A stretch of 64,000 bases of DNA from Jeotgalibacillus campisalis (GCF_000829515.1 NZ_JXRR01000022.1:62001-126000), one strand, 5' to 3'; positions 1-8,314 are shown, counted from the stretch's first letter. The notes: generated by a model not told the origin, from the sequence alone. Numbers and translations are program-made.

Positions 1-443
1 TCGCTGATCAAAATCATTCTCATTAATTCGGCTCGTTGTTCCGGTTCGGTGACACTCTTGCGGAAATCAGCCTCCGCAGTGAATTCGTACAATCCCGGCT
101 CAAGATCGTTCAGTGACGTAAAGCCGCTGTTAAAGGTAAGCGTTTCACCCTTTCGCAACAGCGTGGTTACTTCGTCCTCCCCTGCTTCTTTCGTTTCAAT
201 TAAATCTCCGTCTTTTTCTTTTACCGTAAAATCAAACAGACCGCTATTATGAAGAATTTCAGACTGCACTTCCTCACCTGTATACTTAATAGTTGCGATA
301 AAGGTTCTTTCCTCCTGGTACTCGATTATTTTCACTGTAAGAAAAAAATCATCCAGGTTCTTGTTTTTAGCCTTTGTCTCCGTCCAATCTTCACACGACA
401 ACAATGAAAATGCGGCAATGACGGCTAGTATAAATGGTTTAAT
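1..443 (-). CDS. BsuPI-like lipoprotein, partial, probable ATT start
   Basis: The minus strand is open from 443 to the left edge (about 147 codons seen, 3' end missing). The N-terminus is a short lipoprotein signal: Lys at position 2, a hydrophobic stretch, then lipobox LLSC, so the mature protein should be anchored outside the membrane through the Cys. The rest looks like the BsuPI (intracellular proteinase inhibitor) beta fold: a phrase resembling 'FDFTVKEKDGDLIE', then 'RKGETLTF', then 'LEPGLYEF', in the order known for that family. In this frame a stop lies just upstream, and the only codon at a proper distance (7 nt) from a strong GGAGG site is ATT at 443-441. No ATG, GTG or TTG precedes the lipobox. 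The family assignment is by motif order only; protease inhibition is not implied. Confidence 0.66.
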   Translation of the reverse strand, partial: MKPFILAVIAAFSLLSCEDWTETKAKNKNLDDFFLTVKIIEYQEERTFIATIKYTGEEVQSEILHNSGLFDFTVKEKDGDLIETKEAGEDEVTTLLRKGETLTFNSGFTSLNDLEPGLYEFTAEADFRKSVTEPEQRAELMRMILIS

Positions 444-617
444 GTATTTTCCTCCTCTCCCTATTTACTGTAACGGTATGTATCTTATGTACACTATATC
501 AAATGAAACCCGACAGTTCAGCACTCTGTGACATTCTGCTCTGTTAATACGCTGCACATGAAATAAAACTCTTTATTCGCTATACTTAAGAGACTAATAG
601 CATAAAGGAGCACACGA

Positions 618-926
618 ATGGGAAATGAAATGGAAGACTTTATTATCCAAAACTATCAAAAAGAAGAGCGAATGATGATTCTCGTTTTTGCGCAATGGTG
701 TGTGAATCATGACCTTGATCCAAAAGCACTCTACCTTGAAGCGTATCCACACCAGGCGGAAAACCCTGAACTCAGCGGCGCAATCGATTTGACCGTTTCA
801 AAAGAAGAAGCCGGTGAAGTCCCGGATGACACCGTGCTCGGGGTCCTGTCGATGTTTGGCAACGATGACCTTGCTTTTGTCGTGTCGCAGGAGATGGAGA
901 AGCTGAAAAAGAAGAAAAAAGAATAG
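618..926 (+). CDS. Small conserved acidic protein of unknown function
   Basis: 102 residues starting at ATG 618, with AAAGGAG upstream at a normal distance. There is no signal peptide or membrane segment, so it should be cytosolic. The body is acidic and probably helical, with an 'FAQWCVNHDLD' segment near residue 25 and a 'FGNDDLAFVV' segment near residue 82. The C-terminus is a run of lysines with one final glutamate. I recognise it as the kind of small protein conserved in bacilli but cannot name a function. It is a single-gene unit: its neighbours are on the opposite strand, and a strong hairpin terminator follows directly. Confidence 0.8.
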   Translation: MGNEMEDFIIQNYQKEERMMILVFAQWCVNHDLDPKALYLEAYPHQAENPELSGAIDLTVSKEEAGEVPDDTVLGVLSMFGNDDLAFVVSQEMEKLKKKKKE

Positions 927-933
927 CAGACAG

Positions 934-972
934 AAAAATGAGGCTGGCAAACTGACCAGGCCTCATTTTTTA
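934..972 (+). terminator. Rho-independent terminator of the small plus-strand gene
   Basis: A stem with arms AAAAATGAGGCTGG and CCAGGCCTCATTTTT (one bulged base) is followed by T residues. It starts 8 nt past the stop codon at 926. Confidence 0.85.
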
Positions 973-1125
973 GTAAAATTTTGCTGTACGATAAATAAAA
1001 GAGAACATTCTGGCGTATCTCTGCCAAATGGATAGCAGGAAAACAAAGATTCCAGAGAGAATATTCCACACCTCTCTGCTTCATTTTTATGCCCTTTACC
1101 TGTTCCTTTCTTTATCCATGTGCAC

Positions 1126-2028
1126 TTAAACAATTTTGGCATCTACTTGTCTAATCATGATATTCAGCAATAAGATCAGCAGGACAAAGGCCAAGCTTGG
1201 CGCAAGGACAATCCAGGGTGCAGTGACTAGATCCGATATACTTTGCCCGACCATCCCTGCCCATTCACCTGATTTTGAAAGGAATAGATCTTCATCTGCA
1301 CCAATAATGCCTCCTTCTAAATCACCCCCGATAAAAATCTGAAATACTCCAAGATGCAAGAGCAGGATCAAGGCTGATATCATTTGCTGCAAAAGAACAA
1401 TCATCAATCGAGGCTTCAAAACAGGAATAATATGCTTTAACACAATATGACTCTTTGAAGCACCTAGCTGAAACGAAGCATGGATATATTCCATTTTTAA
1501 AATCTCCCCAAATTCCTTTGAAAAGACCATTAGTAAAGGAGGAATACCGACCAGCGTTAATACCAGAAACTGAAAGGACATCAGCGGGACCATTCCATGT
1601 GTTTCATCTATCAGTAAAAAAGCAAATGCCAAAAAGTACACCAAAATAAATGCAGGTATATTGATGTATGGCTGCAGAAAGGTTTCGGTTAGTTTTTTGA
1701 CCGGTTTCCACGTAAAAGTCAACAGCGCTCCAAGAACGATGCTGAATACGACTCTCAGCAGGCCTACTCCAAACACAAAAATCAACGTATATTTTGCTCC
1801 ATTTAAAATTCGCAAACTTAAATCATTGCCATTCCGGTCCGTTCCAAGCGGATGATCAAACGATGGCGGGAACGGAGGCGAGACCATCTCTCCGGAAGCA
1901 TCCGGTTTCATGTTTACCGGTTCTACCCTCTCTTTAAATCCCCATTCATAAACAAAGCTGGCAGTTAATAAAAGCAGCAGTAGGACTAAAATCGAATAAA
2001 TAAGAGTGTTTGAGTTAGTTTTCATCAT
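1126..2028 (-). CDS. Peptide/nickel-type ABC transporter permease, DppC/OppC family
   Basis: 300 residues. It has an N-terminal membrane segment, then the OppC-type hallmark 'HPLGTDRNGNDLSLRIL' around residues 60-76, and about five further hydrophobic segments. The cytoplasmic EAA loop that docks the ATPase is recognisable near residues 178-205 (EYIHASFQLGAS, then KHIIP). The gene overlaps the upstream permease gene by 14 nt, so the two are translated together and likely form a heterodimeric channel. No ATPase or substrate-binding protein is present on either side. The substrate cannot be read from the sequence. A good AAAGGAG site precedes two consecutive ATG codons. Confidence 0.85.
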   Translation of the reverse strand: MMKTNSNTLIYSILVLLLLLLTASFVYEWGFKERVEPVNMKPDASGEMVSPPFPPSFDHPLGTDRNGNDLSLRILNGAKYTLIFVFGVGLLRVVFSIVLGALLTFTWKPVKKLTETFLQPYINIPAFILVYFLAFAFLLIDETHGMVPLMSFQFLVLTLVGIPPLLMVFSKEFGEILKMEYIHASFQLGASKSHIVLKHIIPVLKPRLMIVLLQQMISALILLLHLGVFQIFIGGDLEGGIIGADEDLFLSKSGEWAGMVGQSISDLVTAPWIVLAPSLAFVLLILLLNIMIRQVDAKIV

Positions 2029-2917
2029 TCACTCTCCTTTTATCAATCTGGGAAAAGATCCATTGCAAGAGCGCATAGGGAATTAAAAAAAGCATAATCG
2101 CAATAGCTAGTATGGAGCTGTCATTTGCGCGATATAAAATCATCGTAAAACCTTGAATAACAAATAAATACTCAATCACGATCAGCCCGGAAAGCATCAT
2201 CCAGTAAATTAACCCAACATGATTGGTGATCGAAAAAAAGATGTTTCTTAACACATGAACCAAAAAAACATATTGCCGCGAAAGCCCTTTAGATAGGGCA
2301 AAATCTATGTATTCCTTGCTTTGTTCATCATCATGAATTCGTAAAGAAATCTTCAACAGCAGCACAGTCGGCGTAATGCTTAAACAAATCACAGGCAGCA
2401 AATACACATCGTTTCCGATCCCGTAAAGCTGAAGCAGCTTAAAACCGGTTTCTTTATATAACAGTATGACGCTTAATTGAAAAATCAAAATCAAGATCAC
2501 ATCAGGGATGCAGTCCAAAAATACCAGAATCCACTTTGCGAACTTTTTCATACGGTATGTAAGCAAATGATACAAATACGTTAAAATCAGTACGACCATA
2601 AAAGCAATTCCTAATGACATGAGTAAAAGAGACATGGAGTATTGATAGGCTTCCAGCATATATCCCATATCAATACGAACACCGAAAAAGGTCGTTTCTT
2701 CCTGTTCATAGAAACGCAAAAGACCTATCACCGTTGCGGCTACTTCCTGCAGATAATTCACAGGGAAAAATCCAACAGCAGCCTCTTCCACTTTGCTTGA
2801 TGTGAGCAGATAGGGCAAAGACGCGATGCTGCAGATGCTGATCACAATCACTATCAATTTTAATAATAAGTTCAATGCTGTTATTGCAAGGTACATGGGG
2901 GTACTTTTTTCAATCAT
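2015..2917 (-). CDS. Peptide/nickel-type ABC transporter permease, DppB/OppB family
   Basis: 300 residues counted from ATG 2917, chosen because AAGGAG stands 6 nt upstream. A longer in-frame start at 2959 has no ribosome site. The protein has six hydrophobic segments and a recognisable EAA loop (EYIDFALSKGLSRQ, then HVLRN) in the C-terminal half. The residues between the first two membrane segments form a long extracytoplasmic loop, as in DppB. It pairs with the overlapping DppC-like gene. The two are more divergent than housekeeping Opp/Dpp permeases, which suggests a special substrate. The ATPase must come from elsewhere in the genome or just outside the window. Confidence 0.83.
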   Translation of the reverse strand: MIEKSTPMYLAITALNLLLKLIVIVISICSIASLPYLLTSSKVEEAAVGFFPVNYLQEVAATVIGLLRFYEQEETTFFGVRIDMGYMLEAYQYSMSLLLMSLGIAFMVVLILTYLYHLLTYRMKKFAKWILVFLDCIPDVILILIFQLSVILLYKETGFKLLQLYGIGNDVYLLPVICLSITPTVLLLKISLRIHDDEQSKEYIDFALSKGLSRQYVFLVHVLRNIFFSITNHVGLIYWMMLSGLIVIEYLFVIQGFTMILYRANDSSILAIAIMLFLIPYALLQWIFSQIDKRRVNDEN

Positions 2918-3097
2918 AAGGAACTCCTTTTGCCTTAAACAGAGCAACCACAGGGTCATCGTACGACGAATGAATCAGAAGTCTGCCAGGTACATAGATA
3001 ATAGATAGAATGGTTTCCATTTATTATCATATCAGACTTATAGTTGGATAAGGATTACTTTTTTTAATAGAGTCAGGTTGTACATTAAATCGCAAAA

Positions 3098-3167
3098 CAA
3101 AAAATCGCCCTTGAATGCACCTGGTCTCCTCTTTAATAGAGTCTGACCCAGTGCCTTCAAGGGCGTT
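3098..3167 (-). terminator. Terminator of the flaG-fliD-fliS-fliT unit
   Basis: On the minus strand a 21-bp imperfect stem starting CGCCCTTGAAGGCAC closes a loop of about 18 nt and is followed by GATTTTTTGTTTTG. It begins 3 nt after the fliT stop. Inside the loop a smaller CTCT...AGAG hairpin is possible. Confidence 0.85.
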
Positions 3168-3170
3168 TAA

Positions 3171-3518
3171 TTAATTTCGCTTATCGTAAAAGGTTCCGTC
3201 GCGATTAACCTGATCATATGGATTAATGTATTTTTTCATATTGGTCTTTTTTGAACGCAGACTCGACATTTCATCCTGCAAATGAAGATGATTGGTGGCT
3301 AAAAGCTCCTGGATGCGGCTGTTTAAGCTGATAATCTGATTGCCCATTTCGCGCTCTTCGGGGGAAAAAGGCTCACTGATTTGCGGAAAAAGCTCTTCCC
3401 GTTCGTCAAAAAGAGCATTCACCTGATTGATCCACTCTTCCCGGCTTTCCTTCTTTCCGTTAAGCAAAACGGAATAAATCGCTTTAGTTAGACGAAGGCA
3501 TTGTTCGACTGCACTCAT
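3171..3518 (-). CDS. fliT: Flagellar chaperone FliT-like
   Basis: 115 residues from ATG 3518. The start codon overlaps the fliS stop as ATGA, the usual arrangement for coupled translation. The protein is small, soluble and predicted helical, with charged heptad-like stretches (EEREMGNQIISLNSRIQ). FliT in bacilli acts with FliS downstream of fliD as a chaperone of the filament cap protein FliD. Sequence conservation in this family is poor, so the call rests largely on position as the last gene of the flaG-fliD-fliS-fliT unit, on size and on helical character. A strong terminator follows at once. Confidence 0.75.
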   Translation of the reverse strand: MSAVEQCLRLTKAIYSVLLNGKKESREEWINQVNALFDEREELFPQISEPFSPEEREMGNQIISLNSRIQELLATNHLHLQDEMSSLRSKKTNMKKYINPYDQVNRDGTFYDKRN

Positions 3519-3916
3519 GCCTGATTTCCTGCACCAAATTGCTTTTGACGCTGTGTTTGAATGACGGTTTTCCATGTATCGCGAAGCTCCGTCACCATGC
3601 CTTCCACTTCTTCAAGAATGGCTCGGTCATTGTTGATATTCGCTTCCATCAGACGGCGGTTCATGTAGTCATACATCACCATCATATTTTGTGAAACAGA
3701 AATATCCATATTCAGGGTCACCATAAACTCCTGAATGATTTTCTGCGCTTTTTGAATCGACTCATTTCTTTTTTCTATATTTTGATCCTCAATCGCAAGC
3801 TTAGCCTGTTGAATAAATTTAATACAGCCATTGTAGAGCATTAGAGTCAGCTCGCCTGGACTTTTTGTTGTGACAGAATTCTGCTGATAGGCAGCATACG
3901 GGTTATGAATCGCCAT
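3515..3916 (-). CDS. fliS: Flagellin export chaperone FliS
   Basis: 133 residues. The N-terminus (NPYAAYQQNSVTTKSPGEL) and the segment 'LMLYNGCIKFIQQA' are diagnostic for FliS, a four-helix cytosolic chaperone that wraps the C-terminus of flagellin, stops early polymerisation and delivers it to the FlhA export gate. The start has AAAGGAG upstream. It lies 31 nt after fliD and overlaps fliT by 4 nt. A second, divergent FliS-like gene is found at 16570-17022, so this copy probably serves the main flagellin (hag). Confidence 0.96.
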   Translation of the reverse strand: MAIHNPYAAYQQNSVTTKSPGELTLMLYNGCIKFIQQAKLAIEDQNIEKRNESIQKAQKIIQEFMVTLNMDISVSQNMMVMYDYMNRRLMEANINNDRAILEEVEGMVTELRDTWKTVIQTQRQKQFGAGNQA

Positions 3917-3947
3917 GTTGACACTCCTTTTTCCTTTTCACGCTTAC

Positions 3948-5423
3948 TTACATGCCACTGCTGAATGATTGCATCAGGTAGGCCGATTGCTGATTGGCTT
4001 TTTGAATCGCCACTTCCATTGCTGAAAACTGTTTGTAATAGCGGCTCTCAAGCATCGCGAGTCTGGATTCAAACCGGTCGATCCGGTCATCCATATTTTT
4101 AAGATTTCTACCAATGGCATAGGTGTTGCCTACACTCGTATCACGGCCCGCTTTAGCTATAATATCATCTCTTGTTGCAGAGATCGTTTCTCTTAATCTT
4201 CTGGCAAGACCCTGTTCTTCTTTCACAGGACTGTCTTTTGCAAACACATCATAAATAGCGGTTGGATTGTCTGAAATAGCCGCCCGCAGCTTTGTTTCAT
4301 CAATAATCAGCTTGCCGCCATCACGGTAGTTGTTTGACGTCGTAATGCCGAACTCAGACAACCGTTTCGCATCGCCAAGCCCTTCGACTGCACTGTATAA
4401 AACCTGCCGCATCTTGTTCAGAGAGCCGTTTAACGTGGCATCTCCACGCAATGTACCGCTCATTGCCTTTTCATCCCAAAGCTCTGCTTCTTTTTCGGTT
4501 AACTCAGAGCGCTGTGCATCTGTTAAAGGAGGGAAATCACGGTACCTGGTTTCAGAGGTTTTCTTACTGATTTCTTCAATAAGCTTGTTGTACTCGTCGG
4601 TAAATTTAACAATCGACTCAAAGATTTTTTCTGTGTCAGGAGATGAACTGAACTGAATGTCCTTGCTGCTCGCTTCGTTAATCGTAAATTCAAAACCATT
4701 CAGCGTGAACTTATTGGAAAACCGTTCTGTTTCAAGCCCATTATACGTAAACTTGGCGTTTTGCCCTTCAACAATGTCGCCATTATTAAGGTTCAGGGTA
4801 GTCGCAAAAAAGGCTCCTGTCAGCTTAATTTCATCGCCTTCCTTCGCTTTTCCGGTTTGCTTTGAGGACATGGAAACGGTGCCTGTAAACGAGTCGTAGA
4901 ACATATTGACGTTCGCGTTTTTATTAATTTTTTCAATTAACGAATTCATCGATTCTTCAGCTGGATTAAATGTTAAGGTATAGCCTTCAGGATCAAGCTC
5001 TCCCTTTTCGTTGATTGTCTGAATCGTGATCGTCTGTTCAGGATCACCCGCAGCGCCAAGCTTGGCAGCAGGATCAAGCTCGATTTTTGCGTTGCTTCGA
5101 AGAGTCGCAGCACGCGCCACCTGGCTGACATTAATCGTCCCACCCATATCGCTTGTCGCAGAAAGACTTTTGATAGAAACGTCAGGTGAAGAGCTCGTCA
5201 CCGTTTTTTGTGAAAACGTTGAAGGCCGCAAGACTGTATCAAAAACCAGATTGCTGAAATCATTCATTTTCCGGTTTAAATCACGGTAATCATCCCGCTG
5301 CCATTCGGTGTACTGCTTTTGCTGCGTCAGTTTATCTAGCGGCACCCGATTGGCATTCATCATCTCTTTAACTATTGAATCAATATCCATGCCGCTTGCA
5401 AGTCCGTTAATTCTCATACTCAT
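3948..5423 (-). CDS. fliD: Flagellar filament capping protein FliD (HAP2)
   Basis: 491 residues. FliD forms the pentameric or hexameric cap at the filament tip that helps exported flagellin fold. The N-terminus 'RINGLASGMDIDSIVKEMM' is the FliD hallmark. The N- and C-terminal coiled regions (about 1-60 and 430-491) flank a variable centre with a flagellin-hook-IN-like part near residues 120-200. The length is typical. The start ATG 5423 is preceded by GGGAAGTG. It lies 15 nt behind flaG and is transcribed from the SigD-type promoter ahead of flaG. Confidence 0.96.
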   Translation of the reverse strand: MSMRINGLASGMDIDSIVKEMMNANRVPLDKLTQQKQYTEWQRDDYRDLNRKMNDFSNLVFDTVLRPSTFSQKTVTSSSPDVSIKSLSATSDMGGTINVSQVARAATLRSNAKIELDPAAKLGAAGDPEQTITIQTINEKGELDPEGYTLTFNPAEESMNSLIEKINKNANVNMFYDSFTGTVSMSSKQTGKAKEGDEIKLTGAFFATTLNLNNGDIVEGQNAKFTYNGLETERFSNKFTLNGFEFTINEASSKDIQFSSSPDTEKIFESIVKFTDEYNKLIEEISKKTSETRYRDFPPLTDAQRSELTEKEAELWDEKAMSGTLRGDATLNGSLNKMRQVLYSAVEGLGDAKRLSEFGITTSNNYRDGGKLIIDETKLRAAISDNPTAIYDVFAKDSPVKEEQGLARRLRETISATRDDIIAKAGRDTSVGNTYAIGRNLKNMDDRIDRFESRLAMLESRYYKQFSAMEVAIQKANQQSAYLMQSFSSGM

Positions 5424-5438
5424 TTCATTTCACTTCCC

Positions 5439-5816
5439 TCAGATCTTTTTATCTACCAGTAATCCTAAAAATTCTGTCATCGATGCGTGCATATCAAGCA
5501 TCCGCTTTGCCGGGATTTCCCGCACAATTTCTTTTGTCACTTCATCGACTACCGTGACGTAATATTCCTTCAGGCCTTCATGAAATTCAAATTTTATATG
5601 TGTAGGCGTCGGAGAAGCTGCTAAAAACTCATTCATGCTTTTCACGATTTTATCTACCTTTGTGGTATCGATGCGCGAAGCGAAACCTGGTCCATGATTT
5701 AACTCCACCACTTCTTTTGCAGAACTTTCTTTCCCTTCGTTTACCTTTGGGGCATTTTGAGGCAATGACTGTGAAGCAATTTCCCTGGTCGTTAAAGATG
5801 ACATAACCTTCTCCAT
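5439..5816 (-). CDS. flaG: Flagellar protein FlaG
   Basis: 125 residues from ATG 5816. A GTG nine bases upstream (5825) is in frame but sits against the AAAGGCGG ribosome site, so the ATG is preferred. The C-terminal half is a compact FlaG domain: 'IKFEFHEGLKEYYVTVVD' then 'REIPAKRMLDM'. The N-terminal half is polar linker. FlaG is a small protein encoded ahead of fliD that affects filament length in several bacteria; its exact mechanism is not settled. First gene of the flaG-fliD-fliS-fliT unit, with a SigD promoter directly upstream. Confidence 0.92.
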   Translation of the reverse strand: MEKVMSSLTTREIASQSLPQNAPKVNEGKESSAKEVVELNHGPGFASRIDTTKVDKIVKSMNEFLAASPTPTHIKFEFHEGLKEYYVTVVDEVTKEIVREIPAKRMLDMHASMTEFLGLLVDKKI

Positions 5817-5850
5817 ACTCGGCACCCGCCTTTTACGGTTCTTTTTGTTT

Positions 5851-5877
5851 ATATCGGCCTCTTTGGCATATCATTAA
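5851..5877 (-). promoter_or_regulatory. SigD promoter of flaG-fliD-fliS-fliT
   Basis: Minus-strand TTAA at -35, a 15-nt spacer and a perfect GCCGATAT at -10, the known SigD (sigma-28) consensus. It lies 35 nt ahead of the flaG start. Confidence 0.9.
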
Positions 5878-5978
5878 CGATTTTTCGAGAAAAGCAGAGG
5901 TTCTTTTTCAATAGACTTAAGAAGAAAGCCTTCTGTTTGTGACTTATAGCCTATTTTCAAGTCTTTTCCTATTTAAAG

Positions 5979-6008
5979 TTGAAGCGGATGGATGTTGTTC
6001 ATTACAAT
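5979..6008 (+). promoter_or_regulatory. Possible SigA promoter of the LXG toxin gene
   Basis: TTGAAG, an 18-nt spacer and TACAAT, ending 35 nt before the ATG at 6044. The match is moderate. It is the best candidate in the divergent flaG/toxin gap. Confidence 0.45.
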
Positions 6009-6043
6009 AAAGGAAAATAGTAGAAACCAAAGGAAGTGAAGCG

Positions 6044-7819
6044 ATGACGCAAACAGTCAGATATGACGCAGCCGCTTTAAAAGAAACCATGGAAGAGCGT
6101 GTCCATCAGTACGTCACCTTTCGAGAAAGCCTCGACGTTTTACGGGAAAAAATGAGAGCCGTGACGGATCTTGGCGAAGCGTTTGAAGGCAAAGCAGCCG
6201 AAGCGATTAAAAGATTCTTCACCGCCCAAATCGACGTGGTGGACATGTGGCTGCAGCTGGTGGAGCAGCAAATTGCGTTTATGGAAGATGTCGGAGCGAT
6301 GGCAGAAGACCGCAAGCTCGGCGGCAGTACGAAGATGGATGTGCCTTTCCTGGAAGACGACCTGAATGCTGCTCACAAACGGACAGCGGACATGATTCAG
6401 CAGCAGCACGAGGATCTATCCTCAATCCTGTTGCGGATCCGGGATCTTGTTTCACTTGAGGCGTACTCTCCTGCCCAGATTGAACTGTCGATGCAAGACG
6501 CTAAAAACAAGCGGGATGACACGGTTGAACAAATGGAAGAGCTTGATCAGGTTCTGGTAGACGAATACGGGCTGTCGGTGGAATCTGAAACACTAATTCT
6601 CGCTCTGATCGAAGGATTGCTTCAAGCCACCACACAAAACGGAACATTCTCGCCCATGTCCTTTAATGTGAATGCCTATGAAAATAGCGAAGCGCATGCT
6701 GCCATCGAAGCATCCCAGCAGCGCAGCACCGAATACATTAAGCACAAACAACAGCTGCACGAAGCTCGAGAAGCCCAGGCGCGGCAAGCCGAACTCGATG
6801 CACGTTCCGGCCTTGAGAAATTTCTGGATGGCACCAAAAACTTCGTTGGTGAGTTCTCAGGCTATTATGATACAGTGAGAGCATCAACCGGCGTCGACCC
6901 TGTCACAGGACGCGAGCTCAGCGCCTCTGAACGAACCGCTGCAGCCGCCTGGGCCGCCGCAGGCATTGTCCCGATTCTCGGACCCGCCTCCAAAGTAGCC
7001 AAGGGCGGAAAAGCCGTATTCGCAGTTTCCAAAGGATCAAAAGCAGCCACCGCGCCGCTGACCGCCTTTAAATCCAGCACCCAAGCCTTCACCCGCGTCT
7101 CCCACGCAGAAAAAGGCATCTACGGCCTCGTCAGCGCCAACGGCTTATCCGGCTTCTTCTTCGGCCAGGACCTCCTAGGCAACGAAGTCACCGCAGAACA
7201 AAGAACCGAAATGCTCATGATGGGCTCCATGCTGCCATTTGGTGCAGGGATGAAAATGGTGAAGGGCAATGGCCCGGATGTGTTGGGGGTTGGAGTTAGA
7301 GGTTCGAAAAAAACTAATGAAGTAATAGAAACCAATCTAAGTAATATTAGCAACTTTATTAATGGCAATAAGAAATTTGATGAAGTTATTGAAGATTATG
7401 CAAAAGTATATAAAGAAAAAGTAGATTTAAACAAACCATGGTCTTGGGATGACACTATTCCTGGTGGGGATAGCTTGTCTCCTGCTCAAAAAAGAAAGAT
7501 AAAAGAAGTTGCTGTAAAAGAAAGACATATTCCTGATATTAAAGTTATGAAAGTAGAAGGTATGAGATATGGATTTGCTGATTTTGCAAGTCCAGGTATT
7601 GTAGAAAAGACTGTTCAGCTACCAAAGGAATTTTGGAAGTTATCTGATAAAGAACAGTTTAAGTGGTTAGATGAAAAAATAGGTGGTACAAGAAAAGGAA
7701 TGACATGGCATCATACGGAGGTTCCTGGTAAAATGGAGTTAGTTCCATTTGGAATTCATAATATCACACCTCACAATGGTGGAAGAACTAAAGGTATGTG
7801 GGCAGACTCTCCAAGATAA
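6044..7819 (+). CDS. LXG-domain polymorphic toxin with C-terminal WHH/HNH-type nuclease
   Basis: 591 residues. Residues 1 to about 240 are a helical LXG domain, the signal that sends such toxins through the type VII (ESX-like, YukE/EssC) secretion system. Residues about 275-335 resemble the pre-toxin TG linker (GVDPVTGRELS, then GIVPILGP). The C-terminal 60 residues carry 'TWHHTEV', 'MELVP', 'GIH' and 'TPHNGG', with W555, H556, H557, H572 and H577: the pattern of the WHH nucleases of the HNH/Endo VII group. The first 1.2 kb is GC-rich and the last 0.5 kb is clearly AT-rich, so the toxin end has been swapped. It is followed 21 nt later by an immunity gene. The usual small LXG partner genes are absent. 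An AGGAAGTGA site precedes ATG 6044. Confidence 0.9.
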   Translation: MTQTVRYDAAALKETMEERVHQYVTFRESLDVLREKMRAVTDLGEAFEGKAAEAIKRFFTAQIDVVDMWLQLVEQQIAFMEDVGAMAEDRKLGGSTKMDVPFLEDDLNAAHKRTADMIQQQHEDLSSILLRIRDLVSLEAYSPAQIELSMQDAKNKRDDTVEQMEELDQVLVDEYGLSVESETLILALIEGLLQATTQNGTFSPMSFNVNAYENSEAHAAIEASQQRSTEYIKHKQQLHEAREAQARQAELDARSGLEKFLDGTKNFVGEFSGYYDTVRASTGVDPVTGRELSASERTAAAAWAAAGIVPILGPASKVAKGGKAVFAVSKGSKAATAPLTAFKSSTQAFTRVSHAEKGIYGLVSANGLSGFFFGQDLLGNEVTAEQRTEMLMMGSMLPFGAGMKMVKGNGPDVLGVGVRGSKKTNEVIETNLSNISNFINGNKKFDEVIEDYAKVYKEKVDLNKPWSWDDTIPGGDSLSPAQKRKIKEVAVKERHIPDIKVMKVEGMRYGFADFASPGIVEKTVQLPKEFWKLSDKEQFKWLDEKIGGTRKGMTWHHTEVPGKMELVPFGIHNITPHNGGRTKGMWADSPR

Positions 7820-7840
7820 AATTTTGAGGAGGAATTAAAA

Positions 7841-8314
7841 TTGGAATTCAAAGATGGATCTATAATATATCCCTTGCCGGACGAAAACTTACTTTCAGAT
7901 AAGGAAAGCAAGTGGAGAGTAAATTTACCAGTTGAATATAGAGAATTTATAAAAAGATATAACGGTGGTACACCCATAAAAGATAGTTTTACTTGTAACA
8001 ACCATACTTATGCTATTGATCGGTTTTTATGTATTTTAAAAGTAACTGGGGAAAGAGAAGATGAGTACTACGACATAGGAGTAGTTAGAACACAATTAGA
8101 AGAGAGAATAGTTTTTGATGAAGATTTGGTAGGTACTGAACTCCTGCCAATAGCTGTTTTATTTGCAGGGGATTTTGTTTGCTTAGACTTTAGGAATAAT
8201 AGTGAAGAGCCCATAGTGTGTGTTTGGAACCATGAGGAATCTTCAGATTTAAATCCAGTAACATATATGGTAAGTAATAATTTTGAAGAATTTCTAAGTC
8301 TATTAACTGAATAG
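7841..8314 (+). CDS. SUKH (SMI1/KNR4) family immunity protein
   Basis: 157 residues. The start is TTG 7841, 7 nt after a strong GAGGAGG. Early residues 'NLPVEYREFIKRYNGGTP' are the SMI1/KNR4 (SUKH-1) signature, and the order of later strands (LLPIAVLFAGDFVCLDF, a C-terminal 'FEEFLSLL') fits the fold. SUKH proteins are common immunity proteins beside nuclease toxins and would neutralise the toxin encoded 21 nt upstream by direct binding. The gene shares the low GC of the toxin end, so toxin tip and immunity gene were probably acquired together. No signal peptide: it should act in the cytosol, where a DNA nuclease would strike. Confidence 0.9.
   Translation: MEFKDGSIIYPLPDENLLSDKESKWRVNLPVEYREFIKRYNGGTPIKDSFTCNNHTYAIDRFLCILKVTGEREDEYYDIGVVRTQLEERIVFDEDLVGTELLPIAVLFAGDFVCLDFRNNSEEPIVCVWNHEESSDLNPVTYMVSNNFEEFLSLLTE

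Noticed and set aside
731-1084. Minus-strand open frame opposite the small gene at 618-926
   Set aside because: It has no ribosome site, crosses the terminator of the plus-strand gene and is made of its reverse codons.
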